NCBI GenBank assembly: GCA_002347125.1
Contig: DDXG01000344.1
Span: 1-6,164, forward strand
Origin: Phycisphaerales bacterium UBA2266
GTDB lineage: Bacteria > Planctomycetota > Phycisphaerae > Sedimentisphaerales > Anaerobacaceae
Length of the DNA: 6,164 nucleotides
Direction of reading: 5' to 3'
The first letter of the stretch is position 1; each line of letters begins with the position of its first letter. The position numbers were made by a program, and so were the translations under genes. Shown here piece after piece: positions 1 through 5,039 of the stretch. The notes beneath the pieces are model-generated. The model ran no database searches and had not been told where the DNA came from. It saw nothing but the letters and a program-made list of their open reading frames with translations.

Positions 1-66
1 AGGGCATCTTGGCCTCGCGTCCCGTGGGCGTCCCGCCCGCGCGTAGCACGGGCATCCTGCCCGTGC
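1..66. repeat. Tandem degenerate GGGC-N-GCCC hairpin repeats (three units)
   Basis: Three short imperfect palindromes lie head to tail with a 22-23 base period. Unit one is at 1-15 (stem arms AGGGC / GGCCT with one mismatch). Unit two is at 23-41 (CGTGGGCG / CGCCCGCG around TCC, one G-T wobble). Unit three is at 46-66 (perfect 8-bp stem GCACGGGC / GCCCGTGC around ATCCT). A lone half unit, CACGGGCAA, follows near 75. The stems differ in sequence but stay paired. I associate this style of intergenic repeat with Planctomycetota and Verrucomicrobiota, where translation gives spurious 'TGILPV'-like peptides. The array may continue beyond the left edge. Its function is unknown. Confidence 0.6.
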
Positions 67-97
67 CCCACATCACGGGCAACCCCCCGCAGCACCC

Positions 98-125
98 GCC
101 ATTCCTGCGAAGGCAGGAATCCAGA
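98..125 (+). repeat. REP/dRS3-like hairpin repeat, solitary copy
   Basis: The core at 101-120 is a perfect 8-bp stem, ATTCCTGC / GCAGGAAT, around a GAAG loop. It is followed by CCAGA and preceded by GCC. It matches the two copies at 2110-2137 and 2172-2199 in loop position, the TGC/GCA stem base and the CCAGA tail, and differs at the variable base pairs of the stem. This layout (ATTCC...GGAAT followed by CCAG) resembles the widely scattered intergenic palindromes of many bacterial genomes, such as neisserial dRS3 or REP-type sequences. No transposase or RAYT gene is in the window. Confidence 0.65.
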
Positions 126-460
126 GGACCAGACACAATGCACAAGCAACTCCCAACGCCTCAAACGCCCCATTCCAAGGCCCAGATACTCCCCGCAAGT
201 ACAGAACCGCACATTCTCGACGATTACCAACCCCACCCATGCCCATTCCCACGCAAAAAACATGGAAACCAGCGAACCCAGCGAGAATACCGTACTTGCC
301 ACGTCTTGCAGACCCCACAGCCAGATCGTACTATTGCGCCCGGCACGCCGACACGCAGCCCCCTCGTGCCCGGCGAACAGCCAATCGTACTGCTGAAAGC
401 AAAATGAATATGATGTCCCCGAAATTGGAGGGCATGCAAATTGGATTGTGAAGGTGGACC
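126..460. other. Gene-free stretch upstream of the TPR gene
   Basis: No convincing gene is present in these 335 bases. The open frames across it read through the upstream hairpin repeats, lack ribosome-binding sites and give low-complexity Pro/Arg/Thr-rich (plus strand) or Gly-rich (minus strand) peptides. The plus strand is clearly rich in C and A and poor in G between about 130 and 370, unlike the flanking coding DNA. A TATGAT hexamer at 409-414 sits where a -10 box of the TPR gene could be, but no acceptable -35 accompanies it. Confidence 0.5.
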
Positions 461-2029
461 ATGATTGAGACGCAAGCCATCATTGCGAAGGAACTGGAGC
501 AAGCTGACTTTGACGGGCTTCCATGTTCCTGGAGATTCATCGCTGACCAGTACGACGGTGTCAGGGCCGCCGCCAAAGAGATGCCTCCTGCCTATAATAT
601 GCTCAAACTGGCTGTGTATCAAGCCCTTGTATTGCGGGACAGGGTTCTGATCGACGAAGCAGTCGAGCTTGTGGGAGAGAACGTGCCGGAAGATGCCCTG
701 CTTTCCCTGACGGGAATGGCGGTCTATTCACTTGGCTTCAGGGAGGAAGGTCTGGGCCGGTTGCGTAAAGTTCTCGAGTCGCACCCCTCCGTGGCCGGGA
801 TGCTTGCACTGGGCGATCATCTGGAGGCTCCGGGGGAATTCTACGAAAAACTCAAACTTGCGTCCTCTGTTCTCACAACAAACCCCCGCGACCCGGATGC
901 CCTGCGTCAGGCTGCATTTGTGCTCGTCCATTTCGGCCGACTATCAGAAGCACGGGAGTGTGCCAGACGTGCGATTGACGTCCATCCCATATCTTCTGGG
1001 CCAATCGAGACTTTGGGAGAAATAGCATTTCGGCGGAGGAAGTACTCCCTTGCCCTGAAACACTATAGACGGGCGGCGAAGCGTAGCGAAGGGCGCTACA
1101 GACTACGTCTGCTGCAGCAGATTACGTGTTGTTACTACTACTTGGGCAAATTCCGCCGTGCCAAGGAGTCCGCACTGGCTATGCGCCATGTCGCGTCAAA
1201 GGAGCTAGGGGTAGCAGAGGATGATGAGCGACACACTAGTTGGCTGGATGAGCTTGAAGGAAGGAGGAGACACGGCATTGAGTTCTTTGAGAGAGATTGC
1301 GCAGAGCGTGCGGCCCCGCTACTCAAAGCAGAGGCGCTGACTGAGGTGCCGCCAGGCAAGGCGAATCTCTATTCAGCCGCGATCGAGTCTATGACGAAGA
1401 AGGACTTCCGTTATCTGCAAAGAGCAATAGACCGTGTTGAAGATCGTGTGTCCCATGATGTCGTTCTGACTGTTACGGGCCGGACGCTGTTCGAGATTGG
1501 CGACGTTGTCGCTGGCATAGCCCAGCTGAGGCGAGCCGTGACTATGGGAGACACGGTCTTCGCCAAGTTCAATCTTGGTCACTGTCTTTCCCTTCACGAT
1601 GCGACAGCGGCAGAAGCTTCGGAGTTGCTCGCCAACATTCTTGCGGACGACCCATCTCACTGCCCGGCCGCTTGTGATCTCGCTCGCATTGCCGGCAATT
1701 CCGCATCAGCCATCGCCCTGTACGAGAGGGCTTGTGCCAACAATCTGGATGACTGGCGTGTCTACTACGAATTGGGCACGAGGCTCTTCTCATTCGGGGA
1801 ATTCCGCGAGGCCGTGAAAGCTTATGAAAGAGCAAGGCGTATCACAGATAAGAACCCCGCTCTAATTTCGCTGGCAATAGCCCGCAGCTTGGAAGCTGCC
1901 GGTGATGTGGCCGAAGCGAGGCGCAATGCGGAGCGTGCCGTCTTTGAGGATCCGGGCCTGCATGAAGCTCACGAAGTCCTGTTGCAGGTCAATCGCGAGG
2001 GACAGCCACCTGTTTCTACATCGTCATAG
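461..2029 (+). CDS. Tetratricopeptide-repeat (TPR) protein, function unknown
   Basis: This encodes a 522-residue soluble protein with neither a signal peptide nor a membrane segment, so it is probably cytoplasmic. TPR-like helix pairs are clearest at residues 143-176 (A-x3-x-H-FGRL-x-EA pattern ending in A-DVHP), 178-209 (LGEIAFRRRKYSLALKHYRR), 430-463 (YELGTRLFSFGEFREAVKAY) and 466-498. Weaker helical repeats lie at 80-110, 215-245, 335-362 and 364-397. The whole protein is probably one superhelical scaffold with no catalytic domain that I can see. The ATG at 461 is chosen because AAGGTGG (451-457) lies 3 bases before it. Third positions are G or C in 29 of the first 47 codons, against 38 of 47 in the nearby DUF502 gene, so codon use is less biased than its neighbours. 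It is flanked by repeat-rich DNA on both sides and is probably monocistronic. A partner-binding role is inferred; the substrate or partner is unknown. Confidence 0.88.
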   Translation: MIETQAIIAKELEQADFDGLPCSWRFIADQYDGVRAAAKEMPPAYNMLKLAVYQALVLRDRVLIDEAVELVGENVPEDALLSLTGMAVYSLGFREEGLGRLRKVLESHPSVAGMLALGDHLEAPGEFYEKLKLASSVLTTNPRDPDALRQAAFVLVHFGRLSEARECARRAIDVHPISSGPIETLGEIAFRRRKYSLALKHYRRAAKRSEGRYRLRLLQQITCCYYYLGKFRRAKESALAMRHVASKELGVAEDDERHTSWLDELEGRRRHGIEFFERDCAERAAPLLKAEALTEVPPGKANLYSAAIESMTKKDFRYLQRAIDRVEDRVSHDVVLTVTGRTLFEIGDVVAGIAQLRRAVTMGDTVFAKFNLGHCLSLHDATAAEASELLANILADDPSHCPAACDLARIAGNSASAIALYERACANNLDDWRVYYELGTRLFSFGEFREAVKAYERARRITDKNPALISLAIARSLEAAGDVAEARRNAERAVFEDPGLHEAHEVLLQVNREGQPPVSTSS

Positions 2030-2109
2030 CACGGCTGCGGGCAGTGGCTCGACAACGTCATGGCTGGGTGTACGGGTATGGAATGCGACGGGGGCAAGGA
2101 AGTGACGAT

Positions 2110-2199
2110 GTCACCCCTGCGAAGGCAGGGGTCCAGACCGTGCCGCAAGGTCGCTGGCGGCCAAGAGTCGTTCTGGATGCCTGCCTGCGCAGGCATGAC
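2110..2199. repeat. Inverted pair of 28-bp hairpin repeats (BIME-like, 90 bp)
   Basis: Two copies of the hairpin repeat seen at 98-125 face each other across a 34-base spacer. The left arm is 2110-2137, with perfect stem ACCCCTGC / GCAGGGGT around GAAG. The right arm is 2172-2199 on the opposite strand, with stem ATGCCTGC / GCAGGCAT around GCAG. The arms share GTCA at one end and TCCAGA at the other, and differ at five positions of 28. Four of these are paired changes that keep the stem intact. The arrangement resembles bacterial interspersed mosaic elements or a small non-autonomous mobile element. It lies 80 bases downstream of the TPR stop codon. Confidence 0.7.
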
Positions 2200-2236
2200 A
2201 GAGTTATTGCCCGTGTCTATGCGAGGGCTGCGCCGG

Positions 2237-2278
2237 CCAGTATCGAGTATCCAGCACCCAGTATCCAGCGTCCAGTCC
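2237..2278. repeat. Short-period CCAGTATC-type degenerate tandem repeat
   Basis: About 42 bases are built from variants of CCAGTATC and CCAGCACC: CCAGTATCGAGTATCCAGCA, then CCCAGTATCCAGCGTCCAGT. The unit is roughly 6-10 bases with substitutions. In reverse translation it gives the repetitive 'LDTG' peptide style. Similar low-complexity intergenic strings are, to my knowledge, frequent in planctomycete genomes. It sits in non-coding DNA between the TPR gene and the small ORF at 2528. Confidence 0.5.
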
Positions 2279-2341
2279 ACACCGCCAAGCCGATGGGTCT
2301 GCCCCCCCGTCTCGTGTCTCTCATAATCAGCAATCACGCCC

Positions 2342-2384
2342 AAACCCGCTTGCAGACGGCCGGGTTTCCCTCAAAAAACCCCGG
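2342..2384. other. Overlapping alternative stem-loops in intergenic DNA
   Basis: AAACCCG (2342-2348) pairs perfectly with CGGGTTT (2361-2367) across a 12-base loop. The same right arm, CCGGGTTT (2360-2367), can instead pair with AAACCCCGG (2376-2384) with one bulged C. The two folds are mutually exclusive. On the plus strand no T-run follows either stem. On the minus strand the A-run at 2373-2378 reads as T6 but precedes the stem 2342-2367, so it does not form a standard terminator. I record it as structured DNA or RNA without an assigned role. Confidence 0.3.
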
Positions 2385-2395
2385 CGAAGCATGGC

Positions 2396-2442
2396 TGTAA
2401 GTCGCTTCTAAATAAGCACTTACAATCAGCATGGTCCTTTTT
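2396..2442 (+). terminator. Possible intrinsic terminator (weak)
   Basis: TGTAAGT (2396-2402), one bulged C, then GCTT (2404-2407) pair with AAGC and ACTTACA (2414-2424) across loop CTAAAT. This gives an 11-bp stem with a single bulge. A T5 run occurs at 2438-2442, but 13 bases after the stem rather than directly adjacent, and the stem is A/T-rich. It lies about 370 bases past the TPR stop and 20-30 bases before the promoter at 2446. It could end TPR transcripts or be an operator-like inverted repeat. Confidence 0.3.
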
Positions 2443-2445
2443 CGC

Positions 2446-2475
2446 TTGGGTTCAGCAAGACACCTCTGCTATAAT
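2446..2475 (+). promoter_or_regulatory. Sigma-70-type promoter with consensus extended -10
   Basis: The -10 element TATAAT (2470-2475) matches the consensus exactly and is preceded by TGc (2467-2469), giving an extended -10. The best -35 is TTGGGT (2446-2451) with an 18-base spacer, matching three of six consensus bases, which is common when an extended -10 is present. Transcription would start near 2482. That leaves a leader of about 45 bases before the small ORF at 2528. It is the best core promoter I see in the window. Confidence 0.6.
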
Positions 2476-2527
2476 ACGAGCATGGCAGGCGAACGACACA
2501 TGGACAACTCTGGCTTCTAGGTGGGTG

Positions 2528-2623
2528 ATGGCACGGTTCTACTACGAAACCTGGGTCCCTTTCACAATCAACAAGAGGCGCATCCTCCTGCTGGCGATCG
2601 CAAGCTATATCGCGCTATGCTGA
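2528..2623 (+). CDS. Putative small hydrophobic protein or leader peptide, 31 aa
   Basis: A 31-codon ORF starts at ATG 2528 after the Shine-Dalgarno-like AGGTGG (2519-2524) and ends at TGA 2621. The consensus promoter at 2446-2475 lies just upstream. The N-terminal half is aromatic (MARFYYETWVPF), followed by NKRR and then the hydrophobic stretch ILLLAIASYIALC at residues 19-31. This positive-then-hydrophobic order would suit a short membrane-inserted peptide with the N-terminus inside, although 13 residues is short for a full span. A 6-bp hairpin (2613-2628) overlaps its stop codon. It may be a true small membrane protein, a leader peptide for the downstream DUF502 gene, or fortuitous. I recognise no family. 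The case rests on promoter plus ribosome-binding site. Confidence 0.4.
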   Translation: MARFYYETWVPFTINKRRILLLAIASYIALC

Positions 2624-2625
2624 TA

Positions 2626-2671
2626 GCGTTAGACCCGCCCCTCTGAGAGTCCACAGCCTGATACCTAACGC
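2626..2671 (+). other. 7-bp inverted repeat downstream of the small ORF
   Basis: GCGTTAG (2626-2632) is perfectly complementary in inverse orientation to CTAACGC (2665-2671), enclosing 32 bases that include the palindromic CTCTGAGAG. The left arm shares GCG (2626-2628) with the hairpin CGCTAT/ATAGCG (2613-2618 / 2623-2628), so the two stems cannot form at the same time. G/C-rich palindromic sequence continues to about 2690. No T-run follows. The rest of 2672-2790 shows no gene. Confidence 0.35.
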
Positions 2672-2790
2672 CGGCCCCGGCCGGGCGGCGCCTTCTGAAT
2701 TACCCTCAAGCAAGCCCCCCCGCCCTTGGTATGCGCGCAGCCTCCGCCTGCCGGTGTCCGTAACCGCCTCGCGCGCGGACGGTCTGGCCC

Positions 2791-2819
2791 TTTACACGCG
2801 CACCGTGCGGACGTAATCT
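2791..2819 (+). promoter_or_regulatory. Probable sigma-70-type promoter of the DUF502 gene
   Basis: TTTACA (2791-2796, five of six consensus bases) is separated by exactly 17 bases from TAATCT (2814-2819), which keeps the three most conserved -10 positions (T1, A2, T6). Predicted initiation is near 2826, giving a leader of about 37 bases to the ATG at 2863. The spacer contains an 11-base palindrome, CGCACCGTGCG (2799-2809), that could be an operator; this is only a possibility. Confidence 0.45.
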
Positions 2820-2862
2820 ATGGCACGATGGAGTTATCCCATACGACAAAGGAGTGCCGCAC

Positions 2863-3420
2863 ATGATCATCAAGAAGCTGATTGCCTACTTCCTGCGGGG
2901 CCTGCTGGTCTTCGCGCCGGTGGCTCTGACTATCGCGCTGGTTGTCTGGGTCTTTACGGGTCTCGACCAACTGCTCCGCAACCTCCTGCAGGTTGAAATC
3001 CCCGGCCTGGGTCTGGCTATCACGCTGGGTGTCATCTTCCTGATCGGCGTCCTGACCTCCAACCTGCTCGGCCGCAGGTTCGTCGCCTGCATCGACCGCC
3101 TCTTCAACCGGGTCCCCCTCGTCAAGATGCTCTACGGCTCGCTCAAGGACCTCATCGAGGCCTTCGCCGGCGACAAGAAGAGATTCGACCGCCCCGTCGT
3201 CGCCCGCATCGCGGCGGGGGCCTCGGCCTGCGTGGTCGGTTTCGTGACCCGCGACGACCTGGCCGGGCTCGGCCTGAGCGACTACATCGCCGTGTACCTG
3301 CCCCAATCCTACAACTTCGCCGGGAATGTCGTCCTCTTTCCCAAAGACGCCGTGACGGCCCTGCCCATCCCGGCCGCGGAAGCCATGACCTTCATCGTCT
3401 CCGGCGGCGTCGCCGGATAG
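2863..3420 (+). CDS. DUF502 family integral membrane protein
   Basis: The 185-residue product matches the DUF502 family, which is widespread in bacteria and related to plant LIKE-COV proteins; its biochemical role is not established. A basic N-terminus (MIIKKLIAYFLRG) leads into membrane segment one (about residues 9-34) and segment two (about 45-67: GLGLAITLGVIFLIGVLTSN). A soluble C-terminal domain follows with the family hallmarks: NRVPLVKMLYGSLKDL near 84-99, then VGFVTRDD, VYLPQSYN-F-GNVVLFPKD and the terminal FIVSGGV. Its length is near the usual 190-220. I prefer ATG 2863 over GTG 2854, because AAAGGAG (2848-2854) is 8 bases before the ATG and overlaps the GTG. Third positions are strongly G/C. 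The gene converges on the minus-strand gene ending at 3428. A role in envelope integrity is sometimes suggested for this family but is unproven. Confidence 0.9.
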   Translation: MIIKKLIAYFLRGLLVFAPVALTIALVVWVFTGLDQLLRNLLQVEIPGLGLAITLGVIFLIGVLTSNLLGRRFVACIDRLFNRVPLVKMLYGSLKDLIEAFAGDKKRFDRPVVARIAAGASACVVGFVTRDDLAGLGLSDYIAVYLPQSYNFAGNVVLFPKDAVTALPIPAAEAMTFIVSGGVAG

Positions 3421-3427
3421 CCTCCGG

Positions 3428-4108
3428 TTAGAGGTCCGGGACCACCTGCGGATAGACCTGTCCCGTCGCATCCATCTTGAAGATGTAAATCAGGCCTTCG
3501 CGCAGTTTCGAGTAGACGGCATTGCCGTAAATGGCCACAATTCCGTATTCCTTGAGCCGCTGCGGGTCGTTGGCCAGCTCCCAGATATTCCACCAGAACA
3601 GCTCCCGCTGCTCGATCGGCAGGGCATTGAGCAGGTCCTTGTACCGCACCGGCTCGGTTCCGGGTTCTTCGATGAGGAATCCATCCTCCGGCCGCATCGT
3701 CTCCCCATATATCCGCCGCCACAGGTACAACGCCCTTGCCTTGCCGTCCATGACCAGCTTGTCCTCGAACTTGACGATCAGGGCGTCAAAATGCACCACG
3801 TCGCCCGGTATGGCGAACTCCTTCTCCAGGATGCGTTTCTGAAGGTCGCCCCCGGCCGTCTCGACGAACTTCAGGTGTGTTACCAGCCCCCCGTCGACCT
3901 CCTCCTGCCGCACCACCTTGGCATAGCCGATCTGCCCCTCATCCGTCAGGCGGGAAATCGCCTCCCGCAATTCCTCGTTCTGCGTCAGCAGCTCCCGAAT
4001 CGTCATCGCACTGTGGTACAGCCCCCGGTTGAGATACCCGGCCACCCCCAGCACCACCCCCACGAATACCACCGCGGCCAACCCGATTTTCCTGCCGTTA
4101 CCTGCCAC
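3428..4108 (-). CDS. Conserved-looking membrane-anchored protein of unknown function
   Basis: The 226-residue protein has one N-terminal membrane anchor (about residues 8-26, rich in V, G and A, after the basic GNGRK). A short amphipathic helix with coiled-coil character follows (about 35-56: TIRELLTQNEELREAISRL). The rest is a globular domain, probably outside the membrane, with dense aromatic and charged motifs: GYAKVV at 61-66, GDVVHFDALIVKF at 102-114, LYLWRRIYGE at 127-136, EDGF at 141-144, and AIYGNAVY near 192-199. I recognise the type as a hypothetical protein of environmental bacteria but cannot name a family or activity. There are no cysteines or obvious catalytic triad. The start is GTG 4108, preceded by GAAGGTG four bases upstream. 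It probably has its own promoter (4158-4185). The 115-base gap from UPF0280 argues against tight coupling with the homocysteine genes. Confidence 0.82.
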   Translation of the reverse strand: MAGNGRKIGLAAVVFVGVVLGVAGYLNRGLYHSAMTIRELLTQNEELREAISRLTDEGQIGYAKVVRQEEVDGGLVTHLKFVETAGGDLQKRILEKEFAIPGDVVHFDALIVKFEDKLVMDGKARALYLWRRIYGETMRPEDGFLIEEPGTEPVRYKDLLNALPIEQRELFWWNIWELANDPQRLKEYGIVAIYGNAVYSKLREGLIYIFKMDATGQVYPQVVPDL

Positions 4109-4157
4109 AGTACACCTTCAAAACGCCCGTGCGCACCATCCCCCTACCCTCACCCCG

Positions 4158-4185
4158 ATCATACCATCGGTCCTTGGGTGCTGAA
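4158..4185 (-). promoter_or_regulatory. Likely promoter of the membrane-anchored protein gene
   Basis: On the minus strand an extended -10, TGgTATGAT, occupies 4166-4158. A weak -35 TTCAGC (4185-4180) lies 16 bases before the -10 hexamer. Predicted initiation is near 4151, leaving about 43 untranslated bases before GTG 4108, a leader length similar to the two plus-strand promoters in this window. It is the only good promoter candidate I see between UPF0280 and the downstream gene. Confidence 0.4.
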
Positions 4186-4223
4186 CATGTGAAATTATGC
4201 CCATCCTGGCACTCAGCCCCACG

Positions 4224-4916
4224 TCAGTCAATCCGCACCATCTCCGGCAATTTGCCGGCCATTCCAACGCGGTCGGCCTTGACAATGAGCACGCCGTTGA
4301 TTCCCGGCATCGCCGCAATCGCCTCCAGGGCCGCATCCACGTCCTCGACCGCCTTTACCATATTCGCCGCTCGCGTGGCCGCCGCATCCGCCAAGGCCGC
4401 ATCCCTCGCCACCACCGTCGCCAGATCGCAATCGCCCAGGCTCGTCGAATGCCCCATCCGTCCCGACGACGAGCACACGGCCAGCGGCGTCTGCTCCGGC
4501 CGGATCGAAAACCCCAGCCGATCCCCGATCCTGGCCGTCCCGCTGTGCAGAGAAACGACAATCGGCTCGATGGTCCGCAGGTAGATATCCCCCCCGTTGT
4601 CCACGACGACCTCATCCGCCCCAGCCGCCAATCCCGCCTCCCCGGCCAGTTGCGCCATCGCCCCGGCCACCGCCGCCATCGGCCCGACCCCGGCCAGTCC
4701 GGCGGCCCGCGCCATCTGCTGTGCCGATTCCGGCGCATCGACAAGGACCTCCAACGGCTCAAAAGACGTCCCAAACTCCGGATGCCGCTCGATATACCCC
4801 TCCAGGATGCGCCGTTGGCGAACGATCTCAGCCGTGACAGCCGCGAACGGCTCGCAGCATATCCGAAAGACCGCCTCCTTATGCATGAAACGCCGATAGA
4901 CCCGCCCGCCGCTCAT
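4224..4916 (-). CDS. UPF0280 (COG2122) ApbE-like protein, homocysteine-pathway associated
   Basis: The 230-residue protein belongs to UPF0280, within the ApbE-like fold. Seen motifs, numbered from the start at 4916: YRRFM near the N-terminus, YIERHPEFGTSFEPLEV at 41-57, GVGPMAAVAGA at 76-86, VVVDNGGDIYL at 103-113, AVCSSSGRMGHSTSLG at 146-161 and ALADAAATRAANMV at 174-187. All are in the expected order and the length is normal. COG2122 proteins were genetically linked to homocysteine formation from aspartate semialdehyde and sulfide in Methanosarcina and sulfate reducers (Perona laboratory), alongside DUF39 and NIL-ferredoxin proteins. Their exact reaction is not settled, and flavin or persulfide chemistry is possible. 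Both partner families lie directly upstream here. The ATG at 4916 is chosen because the preceding codons (to ATG 4970) translate low-complexity intergenic DNA. It lacks a clear Shine-Dalgarno and sits in an ATGA overlap with a mini-ORF. ATG 4970 or 4886 are alternatives. Confidence 0.9.
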   Translation of the reverse strand: MSGGRVYRRFMHKEAVFRICCEPFAAVTAEIVRQRRILEGYIERHPEFGTSFEPLEVLVDAPESAQQMARAAGLAGVGPMAAVAGAMAQLAGEAGLAAGADEVVVDNGGDIYLRTIEPIVVSLHSGTARIGDRLGFSIRPEQTPLAVCSSSGRMGHSTSLGDCDLATVVARDAALADAAATRAANMVKAVEDVDAALEAIAAMPGINGVLIVKADRVGMAGKLPEMVRID

Positions 4917-5025
4917 GTCGTTCGTATTTCGTCGTTCATATTGGGTCGGTCGGCAGCGCGTACCGCCCATAGTCCTGCATTTTGCTATGTATATTTGCTT
5001 TCTGCTGCTTGCTATTTGATTGGGC
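4913..5025 (-). other. Gap between NIL-ferredoxin and UPF0280 with low-complexity repeats and chained mini-ORFs
   Basis: Read on the minus strand, about 5020-4978 is an A-rich string of variants of 'agcaa' (AATAGCAAGCAGCAGAAAGC and so on). Next comes a 14-codon frame (4980-4936, beginning MQDYGRY) whose stop overlaps by ATGA the start of an 8-codon frame (4939-4913, MNDEIRTT). The stop of that frame overlaps by ATGA the UPF0280 start at 4916. Neither mini-ORF has a good ribosome-binding site. The second contains a partial repeat (ACGACGAAATACGAACGAC). It is probably repeat-filled intergenic DNA, but translational coupling through the chain is conceivable. Confidence 0.3.
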
Positions 5026-5039
5026 TCCGTGTCCGGCCC

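Noticed and set aside
1..66. CRISPR array
   Set aside because: The units are degenerate palindromes with 22-23 base period and no constant repeat or unique spacers; no cas gene is present.
73..318. 81-codon minus-strand open frame with a hydrophobic appearance
   Set aside because: Its C-terminal part (LWIPAFAGM) is the translation of the hairpin repeat at 98-125; no ribosome-binding site and no family resemblance.
9..407. 132-codon plus-strand open frame at the left end
   Set aside because: It reads through hairpin repeats, has low-complexity Pro/Arg/Thr composition and no ribosome-binding site.
409..414. TATGAT as a -10 box of the TPR gene
   Set aside because: No acceptable -35 hexamer at 16-18 bases and no extended -10 TG; too weak to call.
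2594..2601. GCGATCGC octamer, identical to the cyanobacterial HIP1 palindrome
   Set aside because: I noticed only this copy, inside the small ORF; HIP1 significance depends on high genome frequency.
2482..2850. tRNA or known structured RNA gene
   Set aside because: No cloverleaf or recognisable tmRNA, RNase P, SRP or 6S features could be found by eye.
3400..3417. 7-bp hairpin TCCGGCG / CGCCGGA at the end of DUF502 as a shared terminator
   Set aside because: Neither strand has a T-run after it and it lies within coding sequence; likely a by-product of Gly-Gly-Val codons.
2818..3471. 217-codon minus-strand open frame opposite DUF502
   Set aside because: Repetitive Asp/Glu/Gly/Gln composition typical of an antisense shadow; the plus-strand DUF502 protein is clear.
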